Under the pieces are notes generated by a model. That model ran no database searches, was not told the origin of the DNA, and was given only the letters and a program-made list of their open reading frames with translations. Shown in pieces: positions 1 through 5,623 of a stretch of DNA of 19,988 nucleotides; position 1 is the first letter of the stretch, and each line of letters opens with the position of its first letter. The stretch comes from an uncultured Bacilli bacterium (GTDB taxonomy: Bacteria; Bacillota_I; Bacilli_A; RF39; UBA660): assembly GCA_947628105.1 (NCBI GenBank), contig CANQYN010000012.1:1-19988 (forward strand), read 5' to 3'. The position numbers were made by a program, and so were the translations under genes.

Positions 1-419
1 GATCCAAAGGCTGCCCATGTCCCTCCAATATAAGTAGATGGATTAGTATTTTTTGTCGATACAAAAATACTTCCTACTGGAAAAGATTCTAATTTTGTTT
101 CCTTTTTTGTATTCGTTTTGGAATCACTTATTTTTTTCTCATAATCACTTTTTAAAGTATTTTCTAATTCTTCTAATCGATCTTCGGATATTCTATTATT
201 TAATTCTTCTACTGATTCTTCTAACGCTTTTAATTTAAAATATAGTTCACTATTACTCATATTACTATCGCTTTCATTTTTTTCTTCTAGAATCTCTAGT
301 TTCATATTTTCTAATATTTTTCTTCGATTATCACTCATCGATAGTATACTCATAATCAAAGCTAGAGCTATTACTAATAATGGGTATAATACTGCCGATA
401 CCACAAAGCCTCTTTTCAT
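1..419 (-). CDS. Partial membrane-anchored surface protein with phage tail-like C-terminal motif
   Basis: The gene starts at ATG 419 (ribosome binding site AGGAAGTG 8-15 nt upstream) and runs off the left edge after 139 codons. The N-terminus MKRGFVVSAVLYPLLV followed by more apolar residues to about residue 27 is one membrane segment. The K-R-G-F start resembles a type IV prepilin leader, but the usual Glu at mature position 5 is Ala. Residues about 30-105 are charged and Glu/Lys/Asn/Ser-rich, probably coiled coil. Residues about 114-139 contain FPVGSIFVSTKNTNPSTYIG followed by GTW, which resembles the 'PVGSIY.S...TNP...GGTW' motif of phage baseplate/tail-collar proteins. I infer a cell-surface protein with an exposed phage-tail-type domain, possibly an adhesin. 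The function is unknown. It is driven by the poly-G promoter at 451-480. Confidence 0.75.
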   Translation of the reverse strand, partial: MKRGFVVSAVLYPLLVIALALIMSILSMSDNRRKILENMKLEILEEKNESDSNMSNSELYFKLKALEESVEELNNRISEDRLEELENTLKSDYEKKISDSKTNTKKETKLESFPVGSIFVSTKNTNPSTYIGGTWAAFG

Positions 420-450
420 ATCATCACTTCCTACTATTATTTTCTTTTTA

Positions 451-480
451 ATTATACCCCCCCCCGACTGTTTTTGTCAA
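451..480 (-). promoter_or_regulatory. Sigma-A promoter with G9 tract in the spacer (probable phase-variable promoter)
   Basis: On the minus strand a consensus -35 TTGACA (480-475) and a consensus -10 TATAAT (456-451) are separated by 18 bp. Half of that spacer is nine consecutive G (465-457, seen as C9 on the plus strand). The -10 lies 31 bp before the ATG at 419. Loss of one G would give the optimal 17-bp spacing. In other bacteria homopolymer G/C tracts between -35 and -10 switch expression by slipped-strand mispairing. That role is inferred here, not shown. Confidence 0.8.
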
Positions 481-505
481 TTAAAACAAAATTATTTTTC
501 TATAA

Positions 506-516
506 AAAAGATGAGA
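506..516 (-). terminator. Distal arm of the clpC terminator, split by the IS
   Basis: On the minus strand this reads TCTCATCTTTT followed by a T-rich tail. It is the perfect 11-bp complement of 1896-1906, which lies in the last codons of clpC. Removing the IS and one target copy would give an 11-bp stem with an 11-nt loop holding the clpC stop, followed by T's: a rho-independent terminator. The insertion sequence now separates the two arms by about 1.4 kb. Confidence 0.7.
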
Positions 517-523
517 TTAAATT
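516..523. repeat. Target-site duplication, left copy (ATTAAATT)
   Basis: The 8-bp ATTAAATT directly abuts the left TG end of the IS. It is repeated exactly at 1884-1891 against the right CA end. Confidence 0.8.
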
Positions 524-560
524 TGAAGTTGTCAATAGAAAGTAGACAATAAAAAGATAT

Positions 561-1382
561 TTATTTAAACCCTAATTGAGTTCTATATTCAATTGGGGTT
601 TTATAGTTTAAAGCATAACTAGGTCTTAAGTAATTATGATCATAAATAATGGCATTTATGTAATCTTCAACAGTTTCATAATCGTTTTGGTTAAAGTCAA
701 TATACATTTCTTTCTTTAACCAACCATTTTTTGATTCAATTATTGGATTATCTGTAGGGGTTCCACTTCTCGACATGGACCTAGTTATGTTATAATCTTT
801 ATGAGCATTGTTAAATGCTACTGAGGAATATATTGTGCCTTGATCTGAGTGGAAAATTGTGTCTTGGCTTTTATATCCTCTTTTTATTTTGTTATTCAAC
901 ATATTTTCTAAAGCTGCCATATGGTTTTTCATACTTGCCCCATGATAGAATGGTTTTACATCAGAGCCAATTATAGAATCATCAAATGCATCTACATAAT
1001 ATGTCCAATCGTATCTTTGCTTTTTAAAACATATCATCGTTGTATCTGATGTTATTTTTTCTAATGGTCTGGTTGTTTTCCAATTATTATTAATAAGATT
1101 AGGGTATTTTATTGATTCTTCTCCTGGTTTTTTATAAACGGAATAGTGTTTAGATTTACTTCTTATTTTTAAAATCTTACACACTTTATGGACTAAATTA
1201 TCTGATACTACCCATCCCGTTTCTTTCCTGATTAAATAATTAATTCTATGATATCCATAACTTGGTTTTCTTTTATGAATATCTTTTATTAATTTCTCTA
1301 AATTTTTGCGATTTATCTCGTATTGATTTAAAACATCCTTAATTTTTAACCATTTATAATAACCACTTCTTGATATATTCAT
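561..1382 (-). CDS. IS3-family transposase OrfB (DDE integrase domain)
   Basis: This is the catalytic part of the transposase. A HTH_21-type segment (about 25-80, with YGYHRI) is followed by an RNase-H-fold integrase core. The acidic triad is visible as D113 (TSDTT), D180 (HSDQG) and E216 (ESKNGWLKKE). The D180-E216 gap of 35 residues is the classic D,D(35)E spacing. The ATG at 1382 (MNISRSGYYKW) is an internal Met. The same frame is open upstream past 1490 and encodes family-typical sequence (KFEIVETLSKEFNVSSLCRG), so the active protein is most likely an OrfA-OrfB fusion made by -1 frameshifting near 1454-1448 (GAAAAAC). The stop at 561-563 is just inside the left inverted repeat. Confidence 0.9.
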   Translation of the reverse strand: MNISRSGYYKWLKIKDVLNQYEINRKNLEKLIKDIHKRKPSYGYHRINYLIRKETGWVVSDNLVHKVCKILKIRSKSKHYSVYKKPGEESIKYPNLINNNWKTTRPLEKITSDTTMICFKKQRYDWTYYVDAFDDSIIGSDVKPFYHGASMKNHMAALENMLNNKIKRGYKSQDTIFHSDQGTIYSSVAFNNAHKDYNITRSMSRSGTPTDNPIIESKNGWLKKEMYIDFNQNDYETVEDYINAIIYDHNYLRPSYALNYKTPIEYRTQLGFK

Positions 1383-1441
1383 TCCCCTGCATAAAGAACT
1401 AACATTAAATTCTTTACTTAATGTTTCTACTATTTCAAATT

Positions 1442-1801
1442 TTATTTGTTTTTCTTCTTGAAGGTTACAAGTGAACCATCTCCTTTCATTAGGTACCCTT
1501 TTTTTAATAATTCGTTCTCAATTCTTAATTTCATATTTTCATATTCTAATTGTTCTTCCTTTGTTAAATCCTTTCTGTTTTGATATTTCACTAGTGGATT
1601 GCCAGGTTTTTTCTTATTTTCTAAACCTTTCTCTCCCAAATTATTGTAATTTCTTAACCATCCGTTTGTTACAGCATGTCCAATTCCTTCTTCTCTTTCA
1701 ATTTCCCAACAACTTTTACCTGATAACATTTGTTGTACATATTTTAATTTTTCTTCTTTAGAATAATACTTATTTTTTCCTCCTTTAGGTCTTCCTTGCA
1801 T
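1442..1801 (-). CDS. IS3-family transposase OrfA (helix-turn-helix)
   Basis: This 119-aa protein binds the IS ends. A Lys/Arg-rich N-terminus (MQGRPKGGKNKYYSKEEK) is followed by a helix-turn-helix (about 15-60, with SCWEIEREEGIGHAVTNGW). The C-terminal helix 85-105 (EEQLEYENMKLRIENELLKK) is the leucine-zipper-like multimerisation part seen in IS3 OrfA proteins. I chose the ATG at 1801 because AGGAG lies 9 nt before it; an ATG at 1810 sits directly on that AGGAG and is too close. The end AAG-AAA-AAC-AAA-TAA overlaps the -1 frame of orfB, and the A-rich stretch is the likely shift site. Confidence 0.88.
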   Translation of the reverse strand: MQGRPKGGKNKYYSKEEKLKYVQQMLSGKSCWEIEREEGIGHAVTNGWLRNYNNLGEKGLENKKKPGNPLVKYQNRKDLTKEEQLEYENMKLRIENELLKKGYLMKGDGSLVTFKKKNK

Positions 1802-1822
1802 TTTTATCATCTCCTTTATTAA

Positions 1823-1831
1823 ATTATATCA
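1823..1831 (-). promoter_or_regulatory. IS promoter, extended -10
   Basis: TGATATAAT (TG-A-TATAAT) lies about 22-30 nt before the orfA ATG and just inside the hairpin at 1837-1869. No good -35 is seen, but an extended -10 can work without one. Confidence 0.55.
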
Positions 1832-1836
1832 AAAGA

Positions 1837-1869
1837 AAAAGTAAACACATCTTTTTTGTGTCTACTTTT
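1837..1869 (-). terminator. Inward hairpin at the IS right end, terminator-like
   Basis: The arms at 1837-1849 and 1857-1869 pair over 13 bp (12 Watson-Crick pairs plus one G-T) around a 7-nt loop. On the minus strand a TTTTTCTTTT tail follows. The structure faces transcription entering from clpC and precedes the IS's own promoter. It may shield the transposase from read-through, as known for some other IS elements. Confidence 0.6.
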
Positions 1870-1883
1870 ATTTTACAACTTCA

Positions 1884-1891
1884 ATTAAATT
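1884..1891. repeat. Target-site duplication, right copy (ATTAAATT)
   Basis: This is an exact copy of 516-523 directly abutting the right end of the IS. It contains the clpC stop codon (1885-1887), so clpC stays intact after insertion. Confidence 0.8.
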
Positions 1892-4194
1892 GCTATCTCA
1901 TCTTTTAATTGATTTAATGTTATTTCTTTTTCTCCTTGAATAACAGAATCAATTATTTTATTTTCTAATTGGTCTCTTATTATCTTATCAATTTTTCTTG
2001 CTCCAAATTCTATATAATTAGATGCTTTTAAAATTTCTTCTCCCACTTTATTTTTTATTCTTATTTTAACAAAATTTTGATATTTCTTTTTCAAATCATT
2101 TAATTTTAAGGCAATGATTTTTTTCATATTGTCTTTTGTTAGAGTATTAAAAGTAATAATATTGTCAATTCGATTAATGAAAGGAACCGAAAAAAATTCT
2201 CTTAATTTTGTCTGAGTGATAGAATCACCTTGAGGTTGAAATCCGACATGAATATCATCAAAGCCAATATTAGAAGTCATGATGATGATGACATTATCAA
2301 AATGAATGATATTTCCATTTGCATTTTTGATTTGTCCTTCATCTAATATTTGAAAAAATAAGTTTAAAACATTAGGATGGGCTTTTTCAATTTCATCTAA
2401 AATAAGTACAGAATATGGTTTATTTCTTATTTCTTCAGAAATATTCGTATAATCTTGATATCCGACATACCCAGGAGGAGCTCCAATAATCTTACTGACA
2501 GAATGAGACTCAGAGTATTCACTCATATCTAACCGTATAACATTTTCACCAACTAAGGTTTTCGCAAATGTTTTGGCAAGTTCTGTCTTTCCTACTCCAC
2601 TAGGACCAGCAAATAAAAAGGAATAACATTGATGATCAAAAAAACCTAACTTTATTTTTTTGGCAATATTGATTACTTCCGATAATGATTTATCTTGCCC
2701 TATGATTGTCTTTGTCAATGTGTTTTCAATTTCTTTAATCATCTTATTATTATCTTTTAATATTTCATACACGGGAACTGAACTTTTCATATGAATAACT
2801 TGAGCAACTTCTTCTACTAATACTTCTTTTTTATTATTTTTATATAAATCTAATTCTAAATGATTAATTTCATCGACAATCTTATTTTCTTTTTCTTTAT
2901 AAATAGAAGCAGCTTGAAAATCATTTTTTATAATTGCTTGATTTTTCTTTTCTTTTGTCTCCATATAATTTCGTTTTAACTCTTTATACTTTTTCGCATT
3001 TTTATTTTCTTTTAAACTTACTTTCGCACAAACTTCATCTAAAATATCGATAGAAGCATCCGGTTCTTTTCGATTATGAATATATTTTTTAGAAAGTTCG
3101 ATAATTTTATCGATAATTTCTTCTTTTAAAATAACGTGATGATAGTTTTCATATATTTCTTTTAAACTCATCAAAATTTCTTTTATTTCTTTCTCAGAAG
3201 GTTCTTCGACAATTACTTTTTGAAATCTTCTTTCTAAAGCCCCATCTGTTTCAATAAACTTTTTATATTCTTGTGTTGTAGTCGCCCCAATAAGATGAAT
3301 TTTTCCTCTCGCTAAAGCTGGTTTAAAAATATTGGAAGCATCAATGGCCCCTTCTGCTCCACCGGCACCCACTAGTGTATGGATTTCATCGATAAATAAA
3401 ATAATATTGTCGTTTTCTTCGATTTCTTTTATCATTTTATTCATACGTTCTTCAAATTCTCCTCGATATTTTGTTCCTGCTACTGTAGATGACATGTTAA
3501 GACTGATAATTTTTTTATTTCTTAGACTAGGAATTTCATCGTTAGCAATTAAACGAGCAAGTTCTTCGACAATGGCTGTTTTCCCCACTCCTGGTTCACC
3601 AATCAATACAGGATTATTTTTATTTCTACGAGATAAAATTTCTAATACTCTTGTAATTTCTTTTTTTCTTCCGACGACAGGATCGATTAATTTCGCAGTT
3701 GCCTTTTCAGTTAAATCAATTCCTAATTCTTCTACTAATAACTTTTTCTTTTTTCCGTTTTTCTTTTGATTAACAAATCGATAAGAAAATTCATTATATA
3801 ATTCATCAATATCGATATTCATTCCAATCATAATACGGATTGCTACACCTTCTCCTTCTTCCAACATAGCAGTAAATAAATGTTCGACAGTAATTTCTCC
3901 ATTATTATTTTCCCTACTATCAATACTAGCTGTTTCAATAATTCTCTTTAAAAGAGGGGTATATAAAAACCATTCACTCGGTTTCGTTCCTACTCCTATA
4001 ATATCAATAATTTCATCTTTTAATTTTTGATAAGTTAACCCTTGTTCATTTAATTTACTGGAAACATTATTTTTGGTTTTTAATATGGCAAGTAATAAAT
4101 GTTCACTTCCAACATAAGGATGTTTCAGTTCAAACATTTCATTTTTGGATAATACTAATATTTTACGAGCTTCTTCTTTAAAATTGTTTATCAT
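1885..4194 (-). CDS. clpC: ClpC-type AAA+ unfoldase (Hsp100)
   Basis: This is the ATP-driven unfoldase that feeds proteins to the ClpP protease; it is 769 aa (B. subtilis ClpC is about 810). The N domain (about 1-140) contains KHPYVGSEHLLLAILK and the second Clp repeat. AAA-1 has Walker A GEPGVGKT (199-206) and Walker B IILFIDE (264-270). A short coiled UVR-type segment (about 403-440) separates it from AAA-2, with GPSGVGKT (530-537) and VLILDEIEKAH (596-606). The VGF tripeptide (650-652) sits where the ClpP-docking loop is expected. Start 4194 is chosen for AAAGGAG 5 nt upstream; an ATG at 4224 lacks this. The B. subtilis neighbours ctsR, mcsA and mcsB are absent, and I saw no CtsR box. Confidence 0.95.
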   Translation of the reverse strand: MINNFKEEARKILVLSKNEMFELKHPYVGSEHLLLAILKTKNNVSSKLNEQGLTYQKLKDEIIDIIGVGTKPSEWFLYTPLLKRIIETASIDSRENNNGEITVEHLFTAMLEEGEGVAIRIMIGMNIDIDELYNEFSYRFVNQKKNGKKKKLLVEELGIDLTEKATAKLIDPVVGRKKEITRVLEILSRRNKNNPVLIGEPGVGKTAIVEELARLIANDEIPSLRNKKIISLNMSSTVAGTKYRGEFEERMNKMIKEIEENDNIILFIDEIHTLVGAGGAEGAIDASNIFKPALARGKIHLIGATTTQEYKKFIETDGALERRFQKVIVEEPSEKEIKEILMSLKEIYENYHHVILKEEIIDKIIELSKKYIHNRKEPDASIDILDEVCAKVSLKENKNAKKYKELKRNYMETKEKKNQAIIKNDFQAASIYKEKENKIVDEINHLELDLYKNNKKEVLVEEVAQVIHMKSSVPVYEILKDNNKMIKEIENTLTKTIIGQDKSLSEVINIAKKIKLGFFDHQCYSFLFAGPSGVGKTELAKTFAKTLVGENVIRLDMSEYSESHSVSKIIGAPPGYVGYQDYTNISEEIRNKPYSVLILDEIEKAHPNVLNLFFQILDEGQIKNANGNIIHFDNVIIIMTSNIGFDDIHVGFQPQGDSITQTKLREFFSVPFINRIDNIITFNTLTKDNMKKIIALKLNDLKKKYQNFVKIRIKNKVGEEILKASNYIEFGARKIDKIIRDQLENKIIDSVIQGEKEITLNQLKDEIAI
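1896..1906 (-). terminator. Proximal arm of the clpC terminator, inside the last clpC codons
   Basis: On the minus strand this is AAAAGATGAGA, coding for the C-terminal Lys-Asp-Glu of ClpC. It is perfectly complementary to 506-516 across the IS. Before the insertion the two arms would have formed the stem of the terminator. Confidence 0.65.
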
Positions 4195-4254
4195 AGTTTC
4201 TCCTTTCTTTATTATTCTATGCATATAATGAAAATAAATAAAAAAATTATACTT

Positions 4255-4419
4255 CTATCGATACAAAATCATCGCAGAAAAACAAAAAATTTGTTCTTCC
4301 GCAAATACACTGACCGCTACTTGAAATTTGATATCGATAATCTCCTTATCCAAAATAAACTCATTTACTACTTGTTCTAAATCTTTTTCATGATCTTCAT
4401 CAAATATTTTTACTTTCAT
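4255..4419 (-). CDS. Cse60-like small protein (54 aa)
   Basis: This is a short acidic protein beginning MKVKIFDEDHEKDLEQVVNE and ending EEQIFCFSAMILYR. From memory of the family, the pattern 'VkiFdE.hE.dLe..vN.Fl....ii.Dikf......EeqiyCfSAmilY' is that of the sporulation protein Cse60 and relatives. Its biochemical role is unknown to me. The start is supported by GGAAGGTGA 5 nt upstream. No signal peptide or membrane segment is visible. It lies 60 bp upstream of clpC in the same direction, after the terminator of the metallopeptidase gene. Its role next to clpC, and whether this organism sporulates, cannot be judged from here. Confidence 0.75.
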   Translation of the reverse strand: MKVKIFDEDHEKDLEQVVNEFILDKEIIDIKFQVAVSVFAEEQIFCFSAMILYR

Positions 4420-4471
4420 TTCTATCACCTTCCTTATTGTAAAAGAAATGAAAGAGAAATTATGTAGAAAA

Positions 4472-4495
4472 AAATCAAAGTTTTCACTTTGATTT
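4472..4495 (-). terminator. Rho-independent terminator of the pseudopilin-metallopeptidase operon
   Basis: The arms AAATCAAAG (4472-4480) and CTTTGATTT (4487-4495) form a perfect 9-bp stem with a 6-nt loop. A run of T's follows on the minus strand. The stem overlaps the stop codon of the metallopeptidase gene (4494-4496). Confidence 0.8.
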
Positions 4496-5126
4496 AATTT
4501 CTTAATTCTTTTCTCACTTTTTTATAATGAGGACAATATTTAAAAACTTGTTTCCAAAAATCGGGAGAATGATCAAAATAAATAAAATGAGATAATTCAT
4601 GAATAATGACATAATCTAATTTTTCAATGTCATAACGCAGCAATTCAGAATTTAACGTAATTGAATTATCTTTTTTATTACATACTCCCCACCTTGTTTT
4701 CATCGTACGAATTTTTAAAATGGGATATGGAATATTTTCTTCAAACCGATGATATTGATAATCTAGTCGTTCTTGAAAAATTCTTTTCATTTCTTTTTTA
4801 TACCATTTTTCTAAAGTGTCTTTATTTTTAGCATATAATCGATTCCCAATAAATTCAATATCACTATTAGGATAAAAAATAATATCATATGGTTTTCCTA
4901 AATAGAAAAAAGAAGATTGCTTCTCTTTTCTTTCTTCTAATCGTTTGGTATTTTTTAAAATAAAGTTTTCATTTTCATGAATCAATTTTATCAGTTGTTG
5001 TTTGCTTGTTAAATAAGAAGTAGTAATATAAATAATGTTATTTTCTTTTAGTCTTAAATACGTATTTTTATTATTTTTTCGTTCAATAATTACATCGTAA
5101 CAAGTATCTCCTATTTGATAAGTCAT
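4494..5126 (-). CDS. YgjP/DUF45-type zinc metallopeptidase
   Basis: This 210-aa protein belongs to the YgjP-like (M48-related, WLM/SprT-like) metallopeptidases. The catalytic motif is H176-E177-L-S-H180, and H186 in FDHSPDFW is the likely third zinc ligand. The family motif T-R-W-G-x-C (RWGVC, 145-149) is present. No signal peptide is seen, so it is probably cytoplasmic; the substrate is unknown. The start at 5126 is chosen because AGAAGGA in the last codons of the upstream pseudopilin gene lies 4-5 nt before it. An in-frame ATG at 5159 would overlap that gene by 32 nt and lacks a good site. There is one nucleotide between the pseudopilin stop and this ATG, so the two genes are translationally coupled. 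Confidence 0.88.
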   Translation of the reverse strand: MTYQIGDTCYDVIIERKNNKNTYLRLKENNIIYITTSYLTSKQQLIKLIHENENFILKNTKRLEERKEKQSSFFYLGKPYDIIFYPNSDIEFIGNRLYAKNKDTLEKWYKKEMKRIFQERLDYQYHRFEENIPYPILKIRTMKTRWGVCNKKDNSITLNSELLRYDIEKLDYVIIHELSHFIYFDHSPDFWKQVFKYCPHYKKVRKELRN

Positions 5127-5127
5127 T

Positions 5128-5544
5128 TTATCCTTCTGCTTCCTCTTTACATTCATCATCTTTTAATAGAAATACCTTAGCCCTTTTTTGATCATATGTT
5201 TTTTTAGCACAATAACGTTCATTTTTTACAAATACTTCTGTTAAACCTGATGGATTCATACGAACATATCCATCAGTAGGTTTTATTCCTTTGACATCGA
5301 TTCTCTCCATATTTTGTCCTGTTGTCAAATTAAATTCAATTACTTCTGTTATTAATTGTTGTTCTTGTATTTGAGTATATTCTTGTTCAATTGTTTCAAT
5401 CAAGCCATCGACACTGTTTAAAAAAGAATTTTTCTTTGAATTTTCAATCGTATTCGTTACATTAGGAATCGCAATTAAAGAAATAACAGCAAGCAAAACT
5501 AAAATGGCTAACATTTCTACTAAAGTAAATCCTTTTTCTTTCAT
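5128..5544 (-). CDS. Type IV pilin-like (pseudopilin) protein
   Basis: This 138-aa protein has a class III signal peptide, MKEKG|FTLVE. A prepilin peptidase would cut after G5, and the conserved Glu at mature position 5 is present. The apolar helix continues to about residue 27. The rest (about 35-138) is a soluble domain with two Cys (C113 and C131) and an acidic tail. Such proteins form pilus, pseudopilus or competence-type fibres. No pilus assembly genes (ATPase, platform protein, prepilin peptidase) are in this window, so they must be elsewhere or the protein acts alone. GAGGCGG precedes the ATG, and the promoter is at 5569-5597. It is coupled to the metallopeptidase downstream. Confidence 0.88.
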   Translation of the reverse strand: MKEKGFTLVEMLAILVLLAVISLIAIPNVTNTIENSKKNSFLNSVDGLIETIEQEYTQIQEQQLITEVIEFNLTTGQNMERIDVKGIKPTDGYVRMNPSGLTEVFVKNERYCAKKTYDQKRAKVFLLKDDECKEEAEG

Positions 5545-5568
5545 TTTACCGCCTCTATTCTATTTCTC

Positions 5569-5597
5569 ATTTTATCAAAAATAACACAAAATAGCAA
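5569..5597 (-). promoter_or_regulatory. Sigma-A promoter of the pseudopilin-metallopeptidase operon
   Basis: TTGCTA (5597-5592), a 17-bp spacer and TAAAAT (5574-5569) lie 25 bp before the ATG at 5544. The promoter sits directly after the terminator of the transporter gene. Confidence 0.65.
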
Positions 5598-5601
5598 CTA
5601 A

Positions 5602-5623
5602 AAAGGAATTTTACAATTCCTTT
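5602..5623 (-). terminator. Rho-independent terminator of the transporter gene
   Basis: The arms at 5602-5610 and 5615-5623 (AAAGGAATT/AATTCCTTT) form a perfect 9-bp stem with a 4-nt loop and a short T tail on the minus strand. The stem overlaps the stop codon at 5622-5624. Confidence 0.75.

Larger units (their letters stand above)
524..1883 (-). mobile_element. IS3-family insertion sequence (IS150-like), 1360 bp
   Basis: The element has TG...CA ends and imperfect terminal inverted repeats of about 37 bp (524-560 and 1847-1883). The outer nine bases TGAAGTTGT match perfectly, and most of the inner part also matches around a shared GTAGACA. It encodes orfA and orfB in the overlapping arrangement typical of IS3 elements. 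It is flanked by 8-bp direct repeats, which is longer than the 3-5 bp usual for this family. It appears complete: the DDE residues are intact, the orfA-orfB frames overlap, and there are no internal stops. It sits in the same orientation as clpC, exactly at the clpC stop codon and inside the former terminator loop. Confidence 0.9.

Noticed and set aside
53..238. Plus-strand open frame with a very hydrophobic translation
   Set aside because: It is antisense to the coiled-coil part of the minus-strand surface protein; A/T-rich Lys/Glu codons read backwards give Leu/Ile/Phe. No ribosome binding site is seen.
3332..3769. 145-aa plus-strand open frame
   Set aside because: It lies wholly antisense to the AAA-1 domain of clpC, which has complete family motifs.
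4195..4254. CtsR or CIRCE heat-shock operator before clpC
   Set aside because: No CtsR heptad direct repeat (GGTCAAA type) or CIRCE inverted repeat is seen. A TATAAT at about 4242 lacks a partner -35, so I did not call a promoter.
4436..4441. TACAAT as a -10 for the Cse60-like gene
   Set aside because: The predicted start site would fall in the ribosome binding site, and no -35 is seen at the right distance.
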